Shown one piece after another: positions 1-7,305 of a stretch of DNA of 11,846 nt. A model generated the notes under the pieces. That model made no database searches, had not been told where the DNA came from, and was given only the letters and a program-made list of their open reading frames with translations. Both the position numbers and the translations under genes were made by a program. Each line of letters opens with the position of its first letter. Positions within the stretch are counted from its first letter, which is position 1. Origin of the DNA: Flavobacteriales bacterium UBA5933 (lineage in GTDB: Bacteria > Bacteroidota > Bacteroidia > Flavobacteriales > Weeksellaceae); contig DJDD01000032.1 of NCBI GenBank assembly GCA_002430925.1, positions 1-11,846 of the forward strand, given 5' to 3'.

Positions 1-1352
1 CATGTAAAGTAGCTGAAGTGTATAAATCTCCTGAAGTTAGAACTGATAATATTTATAGACAAGATAATCCTCAGAACGATAGTGTTTCTTTAGCTTCTCT
101 TTCTTGGAAAGAACTCTTCACTGATACTTATCTTCAAAATCTTATCCAAAAAGGTTTAGAAAATAATGTTGATATGAAAAATTCAATCTTAACGATATTA
201 CAATCCCAAGCGAGTTTAAAACAAGCTAAATTAAGTTTTTATCCAACTCTTGAAGGTACCGCACAGGTTTCTCATAGTAAAACATCGTTGCGATCATTAA
301 ATATGGGAGGTATATCCAACCAAATTAACTTAAAAACGACTTCATATCAAGTTGGTATGTCCGCTAGTTGGGAAGCTGATATTTGGGGAAAAATAGGAAG
401 TTTAAAACGTCAAGCATTAGCAAATTATTTAGAAAGTGAAGCTGCTCAAAGAGCAGTTCAAACACAATTGATATCTAATATTGCTAACAATTATTATTTA
501 TTATTGTCTTTGGATAAGCAATTGTTTATTACAGAAAAGACAATAGAAAATAGAAAGAAAGACGTAGAAACAATGAAGGCTTTGAAAGAGAGTGCAGTTG
601 TTACCGGCGCAGCAGTCGTACAAAGTCAAGCAAATCAATATTCAGCTGAAGTTTCTATTCCAGATTTAAAAAAACAGATTAGAGAAACTGAAAATATGCT
701 AAGTGTTTTAATAGGTGATATACCAGGTGAAATAGAAAGAAGTACTTTGGATAGCCAAAATGTTACAGCAACAATTAGTACTGGTTTATCAACGGATTTA
801 TTGCGTAATAGACCAGATATTCAGCAAGCTGAATTAAATTTTAGATCAGCTTTTGAGGATGTTAATGTATCAAAAGCTAGTTTTTATCCTAGTCTCACTT
901 TAACTGCACAAGGAGGTGTTTCTACGCTGCATTTAAAAGATTTCTTTAGTAATTCTATTTTTTATAGTTTGATAGGTGGGCTTACTCAACCAATTTTTTC
1001 TCAAGGGAAAAACAAAATGAATCTTACTATATCAAAAGCAAAGAAAGAAGCTGCTTTAAATACTTTTCAACAGACGTTTTTAAATGCAGGTCAAGAAGTT
1101 TCAGATGCTTTATATTCATATAATACAGCATTAGAGAAGCAAAATATTAGAAAAAATCAATTAATTTATTTAAATAAATCAGTTGATTTTACTAAAGAAT
1201 TATTAAGCTATACCTCAGATGTAAATTATACAGATGTTTTAACCTCTGAGCAAAGTTTACTTTCAGCTGAATTGAGCAGTATAGATGATAAGGTTCAAGA
1301 ATTGCAGGCAGTTGTGAATCTTTATGTAGCTTTAGGAGGAGGAATAAAATAA
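1..1352 (+). CDS. Outer-membrane efflux lipoprotein (TolC/OprM/NodT family), 5' end outside window
   Basis: Outer-membrane channel component of a tripartite, probably RND-type, efflux pump. The frame is open to the left edge. Its first complete codon (3-5) is TGT, giving CKVAEVYKSPEV, which is how a mature OMF lipoprotein begins after signal peptidase II cleavage. The preceding partial codon is NCA, compatible with Ser or Ala at -1 of a lipobox. The GTG at 18 is therefore probably not the start, and only the signal peptide is missing. About 449 mature residues are present, a normal length. Family hallmarks are two repeats of long alpha-helical hairpins, the motif LLRNRPDIQQAEL near mid-protein followed by KASFYPSLTL, and the closing LYVALGGG. 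The membrane-fusion and RND pump genes would be expected upstream, outside the window. The substrate cannot be told. Confidence 0.9.
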   Translation, partial: CKVAEVYKSPEVRTDNIYRQDNPQNDSVSLASLSWKELFTDTYLQNLIQKGLENNVDMKNSILTILQSQASLKQAKLSFYPTLEGTAQVSHSKTSLRSLNMGGISNQINLKTTSYQVGMSASWEADIWGKIGSLKRQALANYLESEAAQRAVQTQLISNIANNYYLLLSLDKQLFITEKTIENRKKDVETMKALKESAVVTGAAVVQSQANQYSAEVSIPDLKKQIRETENMLSVLIGDIPGEIERSTLDSQNVTATISTGLSTDLLRNRPDIQQAELNFRSAFEDVNVSKASFYPSLTLTAQGGVSTLHLKDFFSNSIFYSLIGGLTQPIFSQGKNKMNLTISKAKKEAALNTFQQTFLNAGQEVSDALYSYNTALEKQNIRKNQLIYLNKSVDFTKELLSYTSDVNYTDVLTSEQSLLSAELSSIDDKVQELQAVVNLYVALGGGIK

Positions 1353-1399
1353 CCTCTTATTTATAGGATAGAATAAATGATATTCTTATTCAATTTTTT

Positions 1400-1435
1400 A
1401 AACGAGAACTTGTCAATAAAGATAAGTTCTCGTTT
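1400..1435 (+). terminator. Rho-independent terminator between convergent genes
   Basis: A perfect 12-bp stem (1400-1411 pairing with 1424-1435, core AACGAGAACTT) with a 12-base loop runs into TTTTTT on the plus strand. It lies 47 bases after the efflux gene stop and just before the stop of the convergent namZ gene. The U-tract is on the plus strand; on the minus strand the hairpin is followed by only a weak T-run, so it mainly serves the efflux gene. Confidence 0.85.
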
Positions 1436-1439
1436 TTTG

Positions 1440-2663
1440 TTATTTATAAATTAAATATTTAGCGCGTATTTTTTTGAACTTATTCAAATCTTTTTGCCAA
1501 GTAGCTTTTATTTGTTCTTCAGTCCAACCTTTTTCAATTTGATTACGTAGTTCGTTTGTACCAGCTAATTGATCAATCCATAATTTATTTCCATTTTTAG
1601 TCCAAAAAGGTTGTTTTGTATTGTTTTTGTATGCGTTAATTAACCAACTCAAATTAATAGAATTTTGAAATGGTATATTTGATAAATCTTCTCCAAAACA
1701 AACTTCATTTTTAAACTTAGGATTTGTTGCTCCATCTTGAGAAATTGGAGTGTAAGAAAAAGGCATATTTTTGAGAAAAGGTGAGCCATATACCTGGAAT
1801 TGAATTGTAGTTCCTCGACCTTCATTTACATTTGTACCTTCAAAAAGACATGTACTAGGATATAAATTAATAGCATGTGCATTTGGTAGGTTAGGAGATG
1901 GTTTTATAGGTAAATTATAAGTTGTTTGATGGGTATAATTTAATAATGGTACAACTTCTAAATCTGTTTCAATTCCATTTGCTAACCATTTTTCTCCATT
2001 AATCATCTTTGCATATTCACCAATTGTCATTCCATAGACAATAGGTACATTATGCATTCCTACAAAAGATTTATATTCATTTTTCATTACAGGACCATCT
2101 ATATAATGTGCATTAGGATTTGGTCTGTCCATTACAATAACTTTTTTATTATTTTCTGCAGCAGCTTCCATTACATAATGTAAAGTAGAAATGTAAGTGT
2201 AGAAACGAACACCAACATCTTGCATGTCAAAAATTAATATATCAATATCTTTTATTTGATCTGCTTTTGGTTTTTTATTATCTCCATAAAGAGAAATGAT
2301 TGGTAAACCAGTTTTTGAATCTATTCCAGATTTTACTTTTGCTCCTGCATCGGCATCACCACGAAAACCGTGTTCAGGAGAATAAAGTTTAACAATATCT
2401 ATTTTATTATCCAACAAAAAATCTAGGATGTGTGTAGTTTTATGATCAATAGTTACAATTCCTGTTTGGTTGGATACTAATCCAATTTTTTTTCCTTTAA
2501 GTTCTGATAAATATGTTTTATAATTCTCTGCACCAACAATAATATTTGTTTTAGAAATTCTAGAGTTGTTATTTTTATTTTGTGCAGATGTATTTATTGA
2601 TGTGCTAAAAAAAATAGCTGAACTAAGTAAAGCAATTGATGTATATTTGAACAAGTTTTTCAT
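1440..2663 (-). CDS. namZ: Exo-beta-N-acetylmuramidase NamZ family (DUF1343), exported
   Basis: Characterised members of this family (GH171; Bacillus subtilis NamZ/YbbC and a Tannerella homologue) release N-acetylmuramic acid from the non-reducing end of peptidoglycan fragments, so a role in wall turnover or MurNAc recovery is likely. The 407-residue protein has a signal peptide (about residues 1-28, ending NTSAQ). Conserved family blocks are visible: GLVSNQTG (61-68), SPEHGFRGD (95-103), DVGVRFYTY (149-157), DRPNP (179-183), PSPNLPN (255-261) and FEGTNVNEGRGT (274-285). The length is normal and no block is broken. The product should be periplasmic. No MurNAc kinase, etherase or muropeptide permease gene lies beside it here. 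It is divergent from the permease at 2733 with a 69-base gap. Family assignment is firm; activity is inferred from relatives. Confidence 0.92.
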   Translation of the reverse strand: MKNLFKYTSIALLSSAIFFSTSINTSAQNKNNNSRISKTNIIVGAENYKTYLSELKGKKIGLVSNQTGIVTIDHKTTHILDFLLDNKIDIVKLYSPEHGFRGDADAGAKVKSGIDSKTGLPIISLYGDNKKPKADQIKDIDILIFDMQDVGVRFYTYISTLHYVMEAAAENNKKVIVMDRPNPNAHYIDGPVMKNEYKSFVGMHNVPIVYGMTIGEYAKMINGEKWLANGIETDLEVVPLLNYTHQTTYNLPIKPSPNLPNAHAINLYPSTCLFEGTNVNEGRGTTIQFQVYGSPFLKNMPFSYTPISQDGATNPKFKNEVCFGEDLSNIPFQNSINLSWLINAYKNNTKQPFWTKNGNKLWIDQLAGTNELRNQIEKGWTEEQIKATWQKDLNKFKKIRAKYLIYK

Positions 2664-2732
2664 TTTGTTTTAGTATTTGAAAAATTATGGCATTAAATCA
2701 TTCATTTTAAACTTATAAAAATTAAAAATAAA

Positions 2733-3965
2733 TTGAACTTTTCTTGGTGGTTTTCAAAAAAAATTGCGCTTGGTAAAAATAGTAAAAATAACTTATCGAG
2801 TATTATAATTAGAATCTCTCAAATTTCTGTAGCATTGGGATTAATTGTTTCATTGGTTACAATTTCTACGGGGGTTGGAGCAAGAAAAGCAATAAAGGAG
2901 AAGTTAGCTGATTTTAATGGGCATATAATTATTAAGAATTACAATAGTAATACATCTCTTAACTCAGATTCATTATCAATTCATCAAAAATTTTATCCAA
3001 AATTTCCGCAAGTTCCAGAAATTGTTCATGTACAAGCAATAGCTAATAAAAGTGGTGTTATACGAACAAAAGAAAATTTTAGCGGTGTTATTTTTAAAGG
3101 GGTAGGTACAGATTATGATTCGGTCCGTTTCCAAAAATTTATGATAAAAGGAAGTTTCCCTAAGGTAAATAAAGATTCTATAATTGATGAGGTTTTGTTA
3201 TCTAAGAAAATTGCTGATGAAATGAAGCTTGATGTTGATAGTTCATTTGTCATGTACTTTATTCAACAGGAAGATATGAAACCAATTTATAGACGTTTTA
3301 AAATTTCTGGTTTATTTAAAACGGATATCAAAAATTTTGATGATCAAATTATGTTGGGCGATATAAAACATGTTCAGCATATTAATCGATGGGATAGTAC
3401 AACTGTTGGTAATTTTGAATTATTTGTTAATGATGTAGAAAAAATTGACCCAATTACTGATAAAGTACAAAGCAATATATCATATAATCTTTTTGCAGAA
3501 TCTGCTACAGCTACATTTGCACAAATAAATGATTGGATTTCTATTTTTGATAAAAATATAGTCATCATTCTTTTTATCATGTTATTTGTTGTTGTAATTA
3601 ATATGGTCATGGTTTTATTGATATTAATTTTAGAAAGAACACATTCTATTGGGATATTAAAAGCATTTGGAGCAACAAATTGGAGAATTAGAAAATTATT
3701 CATTAATTATGCTTTATTCATTATGTTGCCTGGATTAATTGCTGGAAATATTATTGGTTTAGGAATATTATTCATTCAAAAATACTTCGGTATTGTTAAA
3801 CTTCCTGCCGAAAACTACTATTTATCTATAGCACCAGTATACTTTGATATAAATTATATAATTTTATTGAACGTTGGGGCTTTATTAGTTTCTGCAATTG
3901 TATTACTTTTGCCCTCGTATATGATTTCTAAAATTACACCTGCGAAAGCAATTAATTTTAGATAA
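2733..3965 (+). CDS. LolC/LolE-like (MacB/FtsX-type) ABC transporter permease, TTG start
   Basis: Inner-membrane permease of the lipoprotein-release/MacB superfamily. The 410-residue protein has the classic layout: a first membrane helix (about 24-47), a large periplasmic MacB_PCD domain (about 50-265), then three helices (about 276-300, 326-348, 374-396). Between helices 2 and 3 lies ERTHSIGILKAFGATNWRIR (301-320), the cytoplasmic coupling segment contacting the ATPase. The start is TTG: an in-frame TAA at 2694-2696 bounds the frame, no in-frame ATG follows until about residue 137, and the beginning MNFSWWFSKKIAL matches family N-termini. It is probably first in an operon with the CBS enzyme (33-base gap) and lptB. 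No LolD-type ATPase is adjacent; LptB in the same operon normally serves LptFG, so the ATP-binding partner is unknown. It is a distant relative of the permease at 9936. Confidence 0.88.
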   Translation: MNFSWWFSKKIALGKNSKNNLSSIIIRISQISVALGLIVSLVTISTGVGARKAIKEKLADFNGHIIIKNYNSNTSLNSDSLSIHQKFYPKFPQVPEIVHVQAIANKSGVIRTKENFSGVIFKGVGTDYDSVRFQKFMIKGSFPKVNKDSIIDEVLLSKKIADEMKLDVDSSFVMYFIQQEDMKPIYRRFKISGLFKTDIKNFDDQIMLGDIKHVQHINRWDSTTVGNFELFVNDVEKIDPITDKVQSNISYNLFAESATATFAQINDWISIFDKNIVIILFIMLFVVVINMVMVLLILILERTHSIGILKAFGATNWRIRKLFINYALFIMLPGLIAGNIIGLGILFIQKYFGIVKLPAENYYLSIAPVYFDINYIILLNVGALLVSAIVLLLPSYMISKITPAKAINFR

Positions 3966-3998
3966 TAATTCATTATTTTAATTAAAAAACAGAAAAAA

Positions 3999-5360
3999 AT
4001 GAAATACGCGAATAATATCTTAGAAACAATAGGAAATACTCCATTGGTTAAAATAAACAAAATTACAAAGGATTTACCTTGTAATGTACTTGCAAAAGTT
4101 GAGTATTTTAACCCAGGACATTCATGTAAAGATAGAATGGCTCTTAAGATGGTAGAAGATGCTGAAAAAGATGGTAGATTACTTCCTGGAGGTACTATTA
4201 TAGAAGGTACTTCTGGTAATACAGGAATGGGATTAGCGTTAGCAGCTATTGTGAAAGGATACAAATTAATTTGTGTGATTACTGATAAACAATCCAAGGA
4301 AAAAATGGATATTCTTCGTGCTGTGGGAGCAAAAGTAGTTGTTTGTCCTACAGATGTAGAACCAGATGATCCTCGTTCTTATTATTCGGTTTCTAAAAGA
4401 TTAGCAGAAGAAACACCTAAAGGTTGGTATGTAAATCAATATGATAATCCATCAAATACACAAGCAAATTATGAGCAAACTGGACCTGAAATTTGGGAAC
4501 AAACAGATGGTAAAATTACTCATTTTGTAGTTGGTGTTGGTACAGGAGGAACTATATCAGGTGTTGCAAAATACTTAAAAGAAAAAAATCCTAATATTAA
4601 AATTTGGGGAGTAGATACTTACGGATCGGTTTTCAAAAAATATAAAGAAACTGGTATTTTCGATGAAAATGAAGTTTATTCTTATGTTACTGAAGGAATA
4701 GGTGAAGATATTTTACCTAAAAACGTAAACTTTGATTTAATTGATGGTTTTACTAAAGTAACTGACAAAGATGCTGCAGTTTATACACGTAAATTAGCTT
4801 TAGAGGAAGGTTTATTTGTTGGAATGTCTTCTGGTTCTGCAATCAAAGGATTATTGCAAATGAAAGATGAATTTGGTCCAGATGATGTTGTGGTTGTTTT
4901 GTTCCATGATTCAGGTTCTCGTTACATCGGAAAAATATTTAATGATGATTGGATGAGAGATCGTGGATATTTAGAGGAAGACGTGAAAACAGCATTAGAC
5001 TTAATTGAAGAACACGTAGATAAACCTTTATTAACTGTTCGTACAGAAGAATTAGCTTCACATGCAATTGATCGTATGCGTCAATATAAAATTTCTCAAA
5101 TTCCAGTAATGGATATCAATGGTTTTGTTGGTTCTCTAGATGAGTCAGATTTATTCCAAGCATTTTTAGAAGATAGAAATGTAGCTGATAAACCAATACG
5201 TGAAATTATGGGGAAACCTTTTCCAATCGTTAAATCTGGAACATCAATAGATAAAGTGACGAAGTTAATTACTAAAGATAATCAAGCAGTTTTAATAGAG
5301 TTAGAAAATGGAAAACATCATATTATAACAAAATATGATATTATTAACTCAATTAAATAA
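3999..5360 (+). CDS. PLP-dependent cystathionine beta-synthase with C-terminal CBS-domain pair
   Basis: Cytosolic fold-type II PLP enzyme that condenses serine (or an activated serine) with homocysteine to cystathionine; cysteine synthase activity is the main alternative. Catalytic domain (residues 1 to about 325): IGNTPLVKI (11-19), the Schiff-base lysine K44 in HSCKDRMA, the substrate loop TSGNTGM (71-77), the phosphate-binding GTGGT (181-185) and SSGSA (277-281). The segment SGSRYIGKIFNDDWM after it is characteristic of CBS rather than of plain CysK. A Bateman module of two CBS motifs follows (about 335-453), which regulates activity by nucleotide or S-adenosyl ligand binding in some relatives. 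The length (453) matches full-length CBS without the N-terminal haem domain of animal enzymes. It sits between a permease and lptB, close enough to be co-transcribed. Confidence 0.93.
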   Translation: MKYANNILETIGNTPLVKINKITKDLPCNVLAKVEYFNPGHSCKDRMALKMVEDAEKDGRLLPGGTIIEGTSGNTGMGLALAAIVKGYKLICVITDKQSKEKMDILRAVGAKVVVCPTDVEPDDPRSYYSVSKRLAEETPKGWYVNQYDNPSNTQANYEQTGPEIWEQTDGKITHFVVGVGTGGTISGVAKYLKEKNPNIKIWGVDTYGSVFKKYKETGIFDENEVYSYVTEGIGEDILPKNVNFDLIDGFTKVTDKDAAVYTRKLALEEGLFVGMSSGSAIKGLLQMKDEFGPDDVVVVLFHDSGSRYIGKIFNDDWMRDRGYLEEDVKTALDLIEEHVDKPLLTVRTEELASHAIDRMRQYKISQIPVMDINGFVGSLDESDLFQAFLEDRNVADKPIREIMGKPFPIVKSGTSIDKVTKLITKDNQAVLIELENGKHHIITKYDIINSIK

Positions 5361-5369
5361 CAAAAATCT

Positions 5370-5377
5370 TATCTTTG
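5370..5377 (+). promoter_or_regulatory. Possible -7 promoter element (TATCTTTG) upstream of lptB
   Basis: TATCTTTG is an exact match to the Bacteroidota -7 consensus TAnnTTTG. It ends eight bases before the ATG at 5385, so a transcript starting here would have almost no leader. No TTG occurs at the usual -33 distance, which weakens the call. It would allow lptB to be transcribed apart from the upstream operon genes. Confidence 0.3.
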
Positions 5378-5384
5378 AACCAAT

Positions 5385-6119
5385 ATGGGAATGATATTAA
5401 GAGGACAGAATTTAATAAAAGATTACGGTAAAAAACACGTAGTTAAAGATGTATCTTTTCAAGTAGAACAAGGAGAGATTATTGGTTTACTTGGTCCAAA
5501 TGGAGCTGGTAAAACAACTTCCTTCTATATGATTGTTGGTTTAGTAAAGGCAACACAAGGAAAAGTTTTTTTAGATAAGCAAGATATTACAAGTGATGCG
5601 ATGTACAGACGTGCCCAAAAAGGTATTGGCTATTTAGCACAAGAAGCATCTGTATTTAGAAAACTTTCTGTTGAAGATAATGTAAAGTCTGTTTTACAAT
5701 TCACAAAATATTCAAAGAAAGAACAACAAATGCGAACAGATGCTTTAATTGAAGAATTTTCTTTAGAGCATGTTCGTAAAAATAGAGGAGATTTGTTATC
5801 AGGTGGTGAACGTAGACGATGCGAAATAGCTCGTTGTTTAGCAACAGAACCTAATTTTATTTTATTAGATGAACCTTTTGCTGGAGTTGATCCAATTGCT
5901 GTAGAAGATATACAAAAAATTGTACGTTCATTAAAAGATAAAAATATAGGTATTTTGATTACAGACCACAACGTATCACAAACCTTAGCAATTACTGATA
6001 AAACATACATTATGTTCGAAGGTAAAATCCTAAAAGAAGGTTCACCAGAAGAATTAGCAAATGATGAAGATGTTCGTCGTGTTTATCTTGGTGAAAACTT
6101 TATGTATCAGCAGATATAA
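5385..6119 (+). CDS. lptB: LPS export ABC transporter ATP-binding protein LptB
   Basis: Cytoplasmic ATPase that drives extraction of lipopolysaccharide from the inner membrane with LptF/LptG and its passage along the Lpt bridge. The 244-residue protein is a single ABC domain: Walker A GPNGAGKT (37-44), directly followed by the LptB-typical TSFYMIVGLV; Q-loop Q86 in GYLAQEASVFRKL, the LptB form of this loop; signature LSGGERRR (138-145); Walker B FILLDEP (158-164) and GVDP; switch H195 in ITDHNV. LptB differs from urea or amino-acid transporters of similar size by these strings. The ATG at 5391 is an alternative start that loses only two residues, and many homologues begin MILR. Its usual partners lptF and lptG are not in the window. 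It is the last gene of the run from 2733, ending at a strong terminator. Confidence 0.95.
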   Translation: MGMILRGQNLIKDYGKKHVVKDVSFQVEQGEIIGLLGPNGAGKTTSFYMIVGLVKATQGKVFLDKQDITSDAMYRRAQKGIGYLAQEASVFRKLSVEDNVKSVLQFTKYSKKEQQMRTDALIEEFSLEHVRKNRGDLLSGGERRRCEIARCLATEPNFILLDEPFAGVDPIAVEDIQKIVRSLKDKNIGILITDHNVSQTLAITDKTYIMFEGKILKEGSPEELANDEDVRRVYLGENFMYQQI

Positions 6120-6143
6120 AAATTATTTCAATTAAAAATAATT

Positions 6144-6178
6144 AAGGTCAATTACAAAAATGTAATTGACCTTTTTTT
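6144..6178 (+). terminator. Rho-independent terminator after lptB
   Basis: A perfect 13-bp stem, AAGGTCAATTACA (6144-6156) with TGTAATTGACCTT (6161-6173), has an AAAA loop and continues into a run of seven T (6172-6178). It closes the 2733-6119 operon. The convergent minus-strand gene ends at 6177, so its transcript also reads into this hairpin, although the minus-side T-run is interrupted. Confidence 0.92.
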
Positions 6179-6419
6179 ATAAGCTAACAAAAAGTAAATT
6201 CCCTTTTTTATTTGTAGTCTCTTTAAAGTGTAAATAGACATCTTGTATATCAAATCGTCTAAAACTTATTGCTTGCACACCATCATCATTTGGTAGTTGA
6301 TATGTCATTTCGAAATTTAGCATACTACCATATCCTGAACTTTCTATATTTTTGACTACAACACCCAAAGCCTCTAACCGCCCAATAAGACGATTAATTT
6401 CCAAATCATTATGCTTCAT
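6177..6419 (-). CDS. Hypothetical small protein (80 aa)
   Basis: I do not recognise this 80-residue protein. It has no signal peptide and no membrane helix. The N-terminal third is a plausible helix (DLEINRLIGRLEALGVVV), followed by alternating hydrophobic and polar stretches likely to form strands (MLNFEMTYQL, VQAISFRRFD, VYLHFKE, NLLFVSL), suggesting a small alpha/beta cytoplasmic domain. The evidence for a real gene is its position: it fills the space between a shared terminator at its stop and a promoter-like TAGTTTTG upstream of its ATG. Composition resembles neighbouring genes. No function is proposed. Confidence 0.65.
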   Translation of the reverse strand: MKHNDLEINRLIGRLEALGVVVKNIESSGYGSMLNFEMTYQLPNDDGVQAISFRRFDIQDVYLHFKETTNKKGNLLFVSL

Positions 6420-6450
6420 CTTTCCCTAACCTAAATCTATAACCGAGGGG

Positions 6451-6486
6451 CAAAACTATAACATTATTCTTTAAAAATAAAGTCAA
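6451..6486 (-). promoter_or_regulatory. Candidate promoter for the 80-aa gene
   Basis: On the minus strand TAGTTTTG (6458-6451) matches the -7 consensus TAnnTTTG exactly, and a TTG (6486-6484) lies upstream. The spacer is 25 bases, slightly longer than the usual range of about 17-23. The implied leader to the ATG at 6419 is roughly 25 bases. Confidence 0.4.
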
Positions 6487-6580
6487 TGTAAAAAAAATAA
6501 TACATTTTACGTCTATATTTTAGTATTTCTAATCGATTAAATAAAGAAGAATTTAAGTTGTAAAAAAAATATGTTTTACA
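6487..6580. repeat. Two similar short palindromes sharing TGTAAAAAAAAT
   Basis: The 12-mer TGTAAAAAAAAT occurs at 6487-6498 and again at 6559-6570. Each is followed by a TTTTAC, at 6505-6510 and 6574-6579, so each forms an inverted repeat: GTAAAA...TTTTAC in the first, TGTAAAA...TTTTACA (7-bp arms) in the second. Both lie in the 202-base gap between the divergent genes at 6419 and 6622, 72 bases apart. They may be binding sites for one regulator, but A/T-rich sequence makes chance similarity possible. Confidence 0.35.
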
Positions 6581-6621
6581 GATATTTACTTGTATTAGCG
6601 TAAAGAAATTTAATAGATAAA

Positions 6622-7002
6622 ATGAAGCATATATTTTTTTGTATAATTATGGTTTTATTCATTTTTCAAGTCAATGCTCAAAATAAAGAAAAATGTGAAA
6701 GTCTTGCTGCAAAATTACTTTCAGAAAATTCTTATGTAAAACAAATTACAAAAGATTGGGATAAAAAAATAAAAGAAAATGGAGGAACCGGTTATGGAAT
6801 TCAATTTTATGGAACAGAAAAAAATATTTATCAATTAGTTTTAGTACAGCATTATCCAGATAGGGATTATAATTCTAATTGGTTTACTATTGATGTTAAA
6901 AATAAAAGTGCCTATGAAGAAAATATGGCAGATCCACTTTATAATAAACCTTTAATAATAAATGATAAAGATTGGAATAAATTAAAAAAATGTAATCAAT
7001 AA
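6622..7002 (+). CDS. Hypothetical secreted protein (126 aa)
   Basis: I do not recognise the family. Residues 1-20 form a clear Sec signal peptide (MKH, hydrophobic core, VNAQ cleavage site), so the product of about 106 residues should be periplasmic or released. The mature part is polar and lysine-rich, with aromatic stretches GTGYGIQFYGTEKNIYQLVLV and SNWFTIDV suggesting a small beta-containing domain. Two cysteines at the extremes of the mature chain (C25, C124) could form a disulfide joining the termini. There is no lipobox; the N-terminal cysteine C7 lies inside the signal. The ATG at 6622 is the only start giving the signal peptide. It appears monocistronic, ending in a terminator shared with convergent THX. 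Confidence 0.75.
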   Translation: MKHIFFCIIMVLFIFQVNAQNKEKCESLAAKLLSENSYVKQITKDWDKKIKENGGTGYGIQFYGTEKNIYQLVLVQHYPDRDYNSNWFTIDVKNKSAYEENMADPLYNKPLIINDKDWNKLKKCNQ

Positions 7003-7005
7003 AAA

Positions 7006-7033
7006 AGCTGAAAATCATTATTGATTTTCAGCT
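7006..7033 (-). terminator. Bidirectional terminator between the 126-aa gene and THX
   Basis: A perfect 12-bp stem, AGCTGAAAATCA (7006-7017) with TGATTTTCAGCT (7022-7033), has a 4-base loop. On the minus strand it is followed at once by TTTTTT, so it terminates the THX transcript well. On the plus strand the T-run comes only after CAAAAAA, so termination of the secreted-protein gene would be weaker. Confidence 0.85.
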
Positions 7034-7046
7034 CAAAAAATTGTTT

Positions 7047-7178
7047 TTATCCTTTTTTAGATGACGATTTTGTTTCTACAACTTCATCTTCGTAATAATA
7101 TTTTTTACGAGGACGTTTTACTCCATAAGAACCGTTAACAATTTTTCCTCTTCTCGATTTTTTATCTCCTTTTCCCAT
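7047..7178 (-). CDS. 30S ribosomal protein THX
   Basis: Small basic ribosomal protein that sits in the head of the 30S subunit and stabilises 16S rRNA packing in Thermus and Bacteroidota. The 43-residue product begins MGKGDKKSRRGKIVNGSYGV and continues KRPRKK. This agrees with the Thermus Thx pattern GKGD-(K/R)2-x-(K/R)RGKI-x2-G-(S/T)-(Y/F)G-x2-RPRKK over nearly its whole length. It carries an extra C-terminal tail with a tyrosine/acidic stretch (YYYEDEVVE) and a Ser/Lys end, absent from the 26-residue Thermus protein. The ATG at 7176-7178 is the only start giving the conserved N-terminus. It is transcribed alone, divergent from the basic 52-aa gene at 7306, and ends at a strong hairpin. Confidence 0.9.
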   Translation of the reverse strand: MGKGDKKSRRGKIVNGSYGVKRPRKKYYYEDEVVETKSSSKKG

Positions 7179-7251
7179 TAGTAATGTTTTAAATTAATAA
7201 ATTCGATTATTTAATTACAATTTAGTAATTTCTAATTAAGAAGACAAAATA

Positions 7252-7283
7252 TTGACATTTTTTTAAGAAATAACTTAGCTTTG
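7252..7283 (+). promoter_or_regulatory. Promoter of the 52-aa gene / sbcD operon
   Basis: TTG (7252-7254, within ATTGACAT) lies 21 bases before TAGCTTTG (7276-7283). This matches both parts of the Bacteroidota housekeeping promoter (TTG, spacer of about 17-23, TAnnTTTG). Transcription would begin near 7288-7291, leaving a short leader to the ATG at 7306. It is the best promoter match in the window. Confidence 0.72.
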
Positions 7284-7305
7284 CAAAAAGATTTAAATAG
7301 TCAAA

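Noticed and set aside
18..20. GTG at 18 as start of the efflux gene
   Set aside because: The frame is open to the left edge and begins with a Cys codon fitting a lipoprotein maturation site, so the true start is upstream.
2671..2679. TAGTATTTG as a promoter -7 element for the permease at 2733
   Set aside because: The gap between TA and TTTG is three bases, not two. A TTG 21 bases upstream exists but lies inside the namZ start region; too weak to call.
3374..4297. Minus-strand open frames at 3374-3703 and 3854-4297
   Set aside because: They lie opposite the permease and cystathionine beta-synthase genes, show no family features and have composition expected of antisense frames.
5630..6010. 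Minus-strand open frame inside lptB
   Set aside because: Antisense shadow of a clearly conserved ATPase domain, with no start signal or recognisable product.
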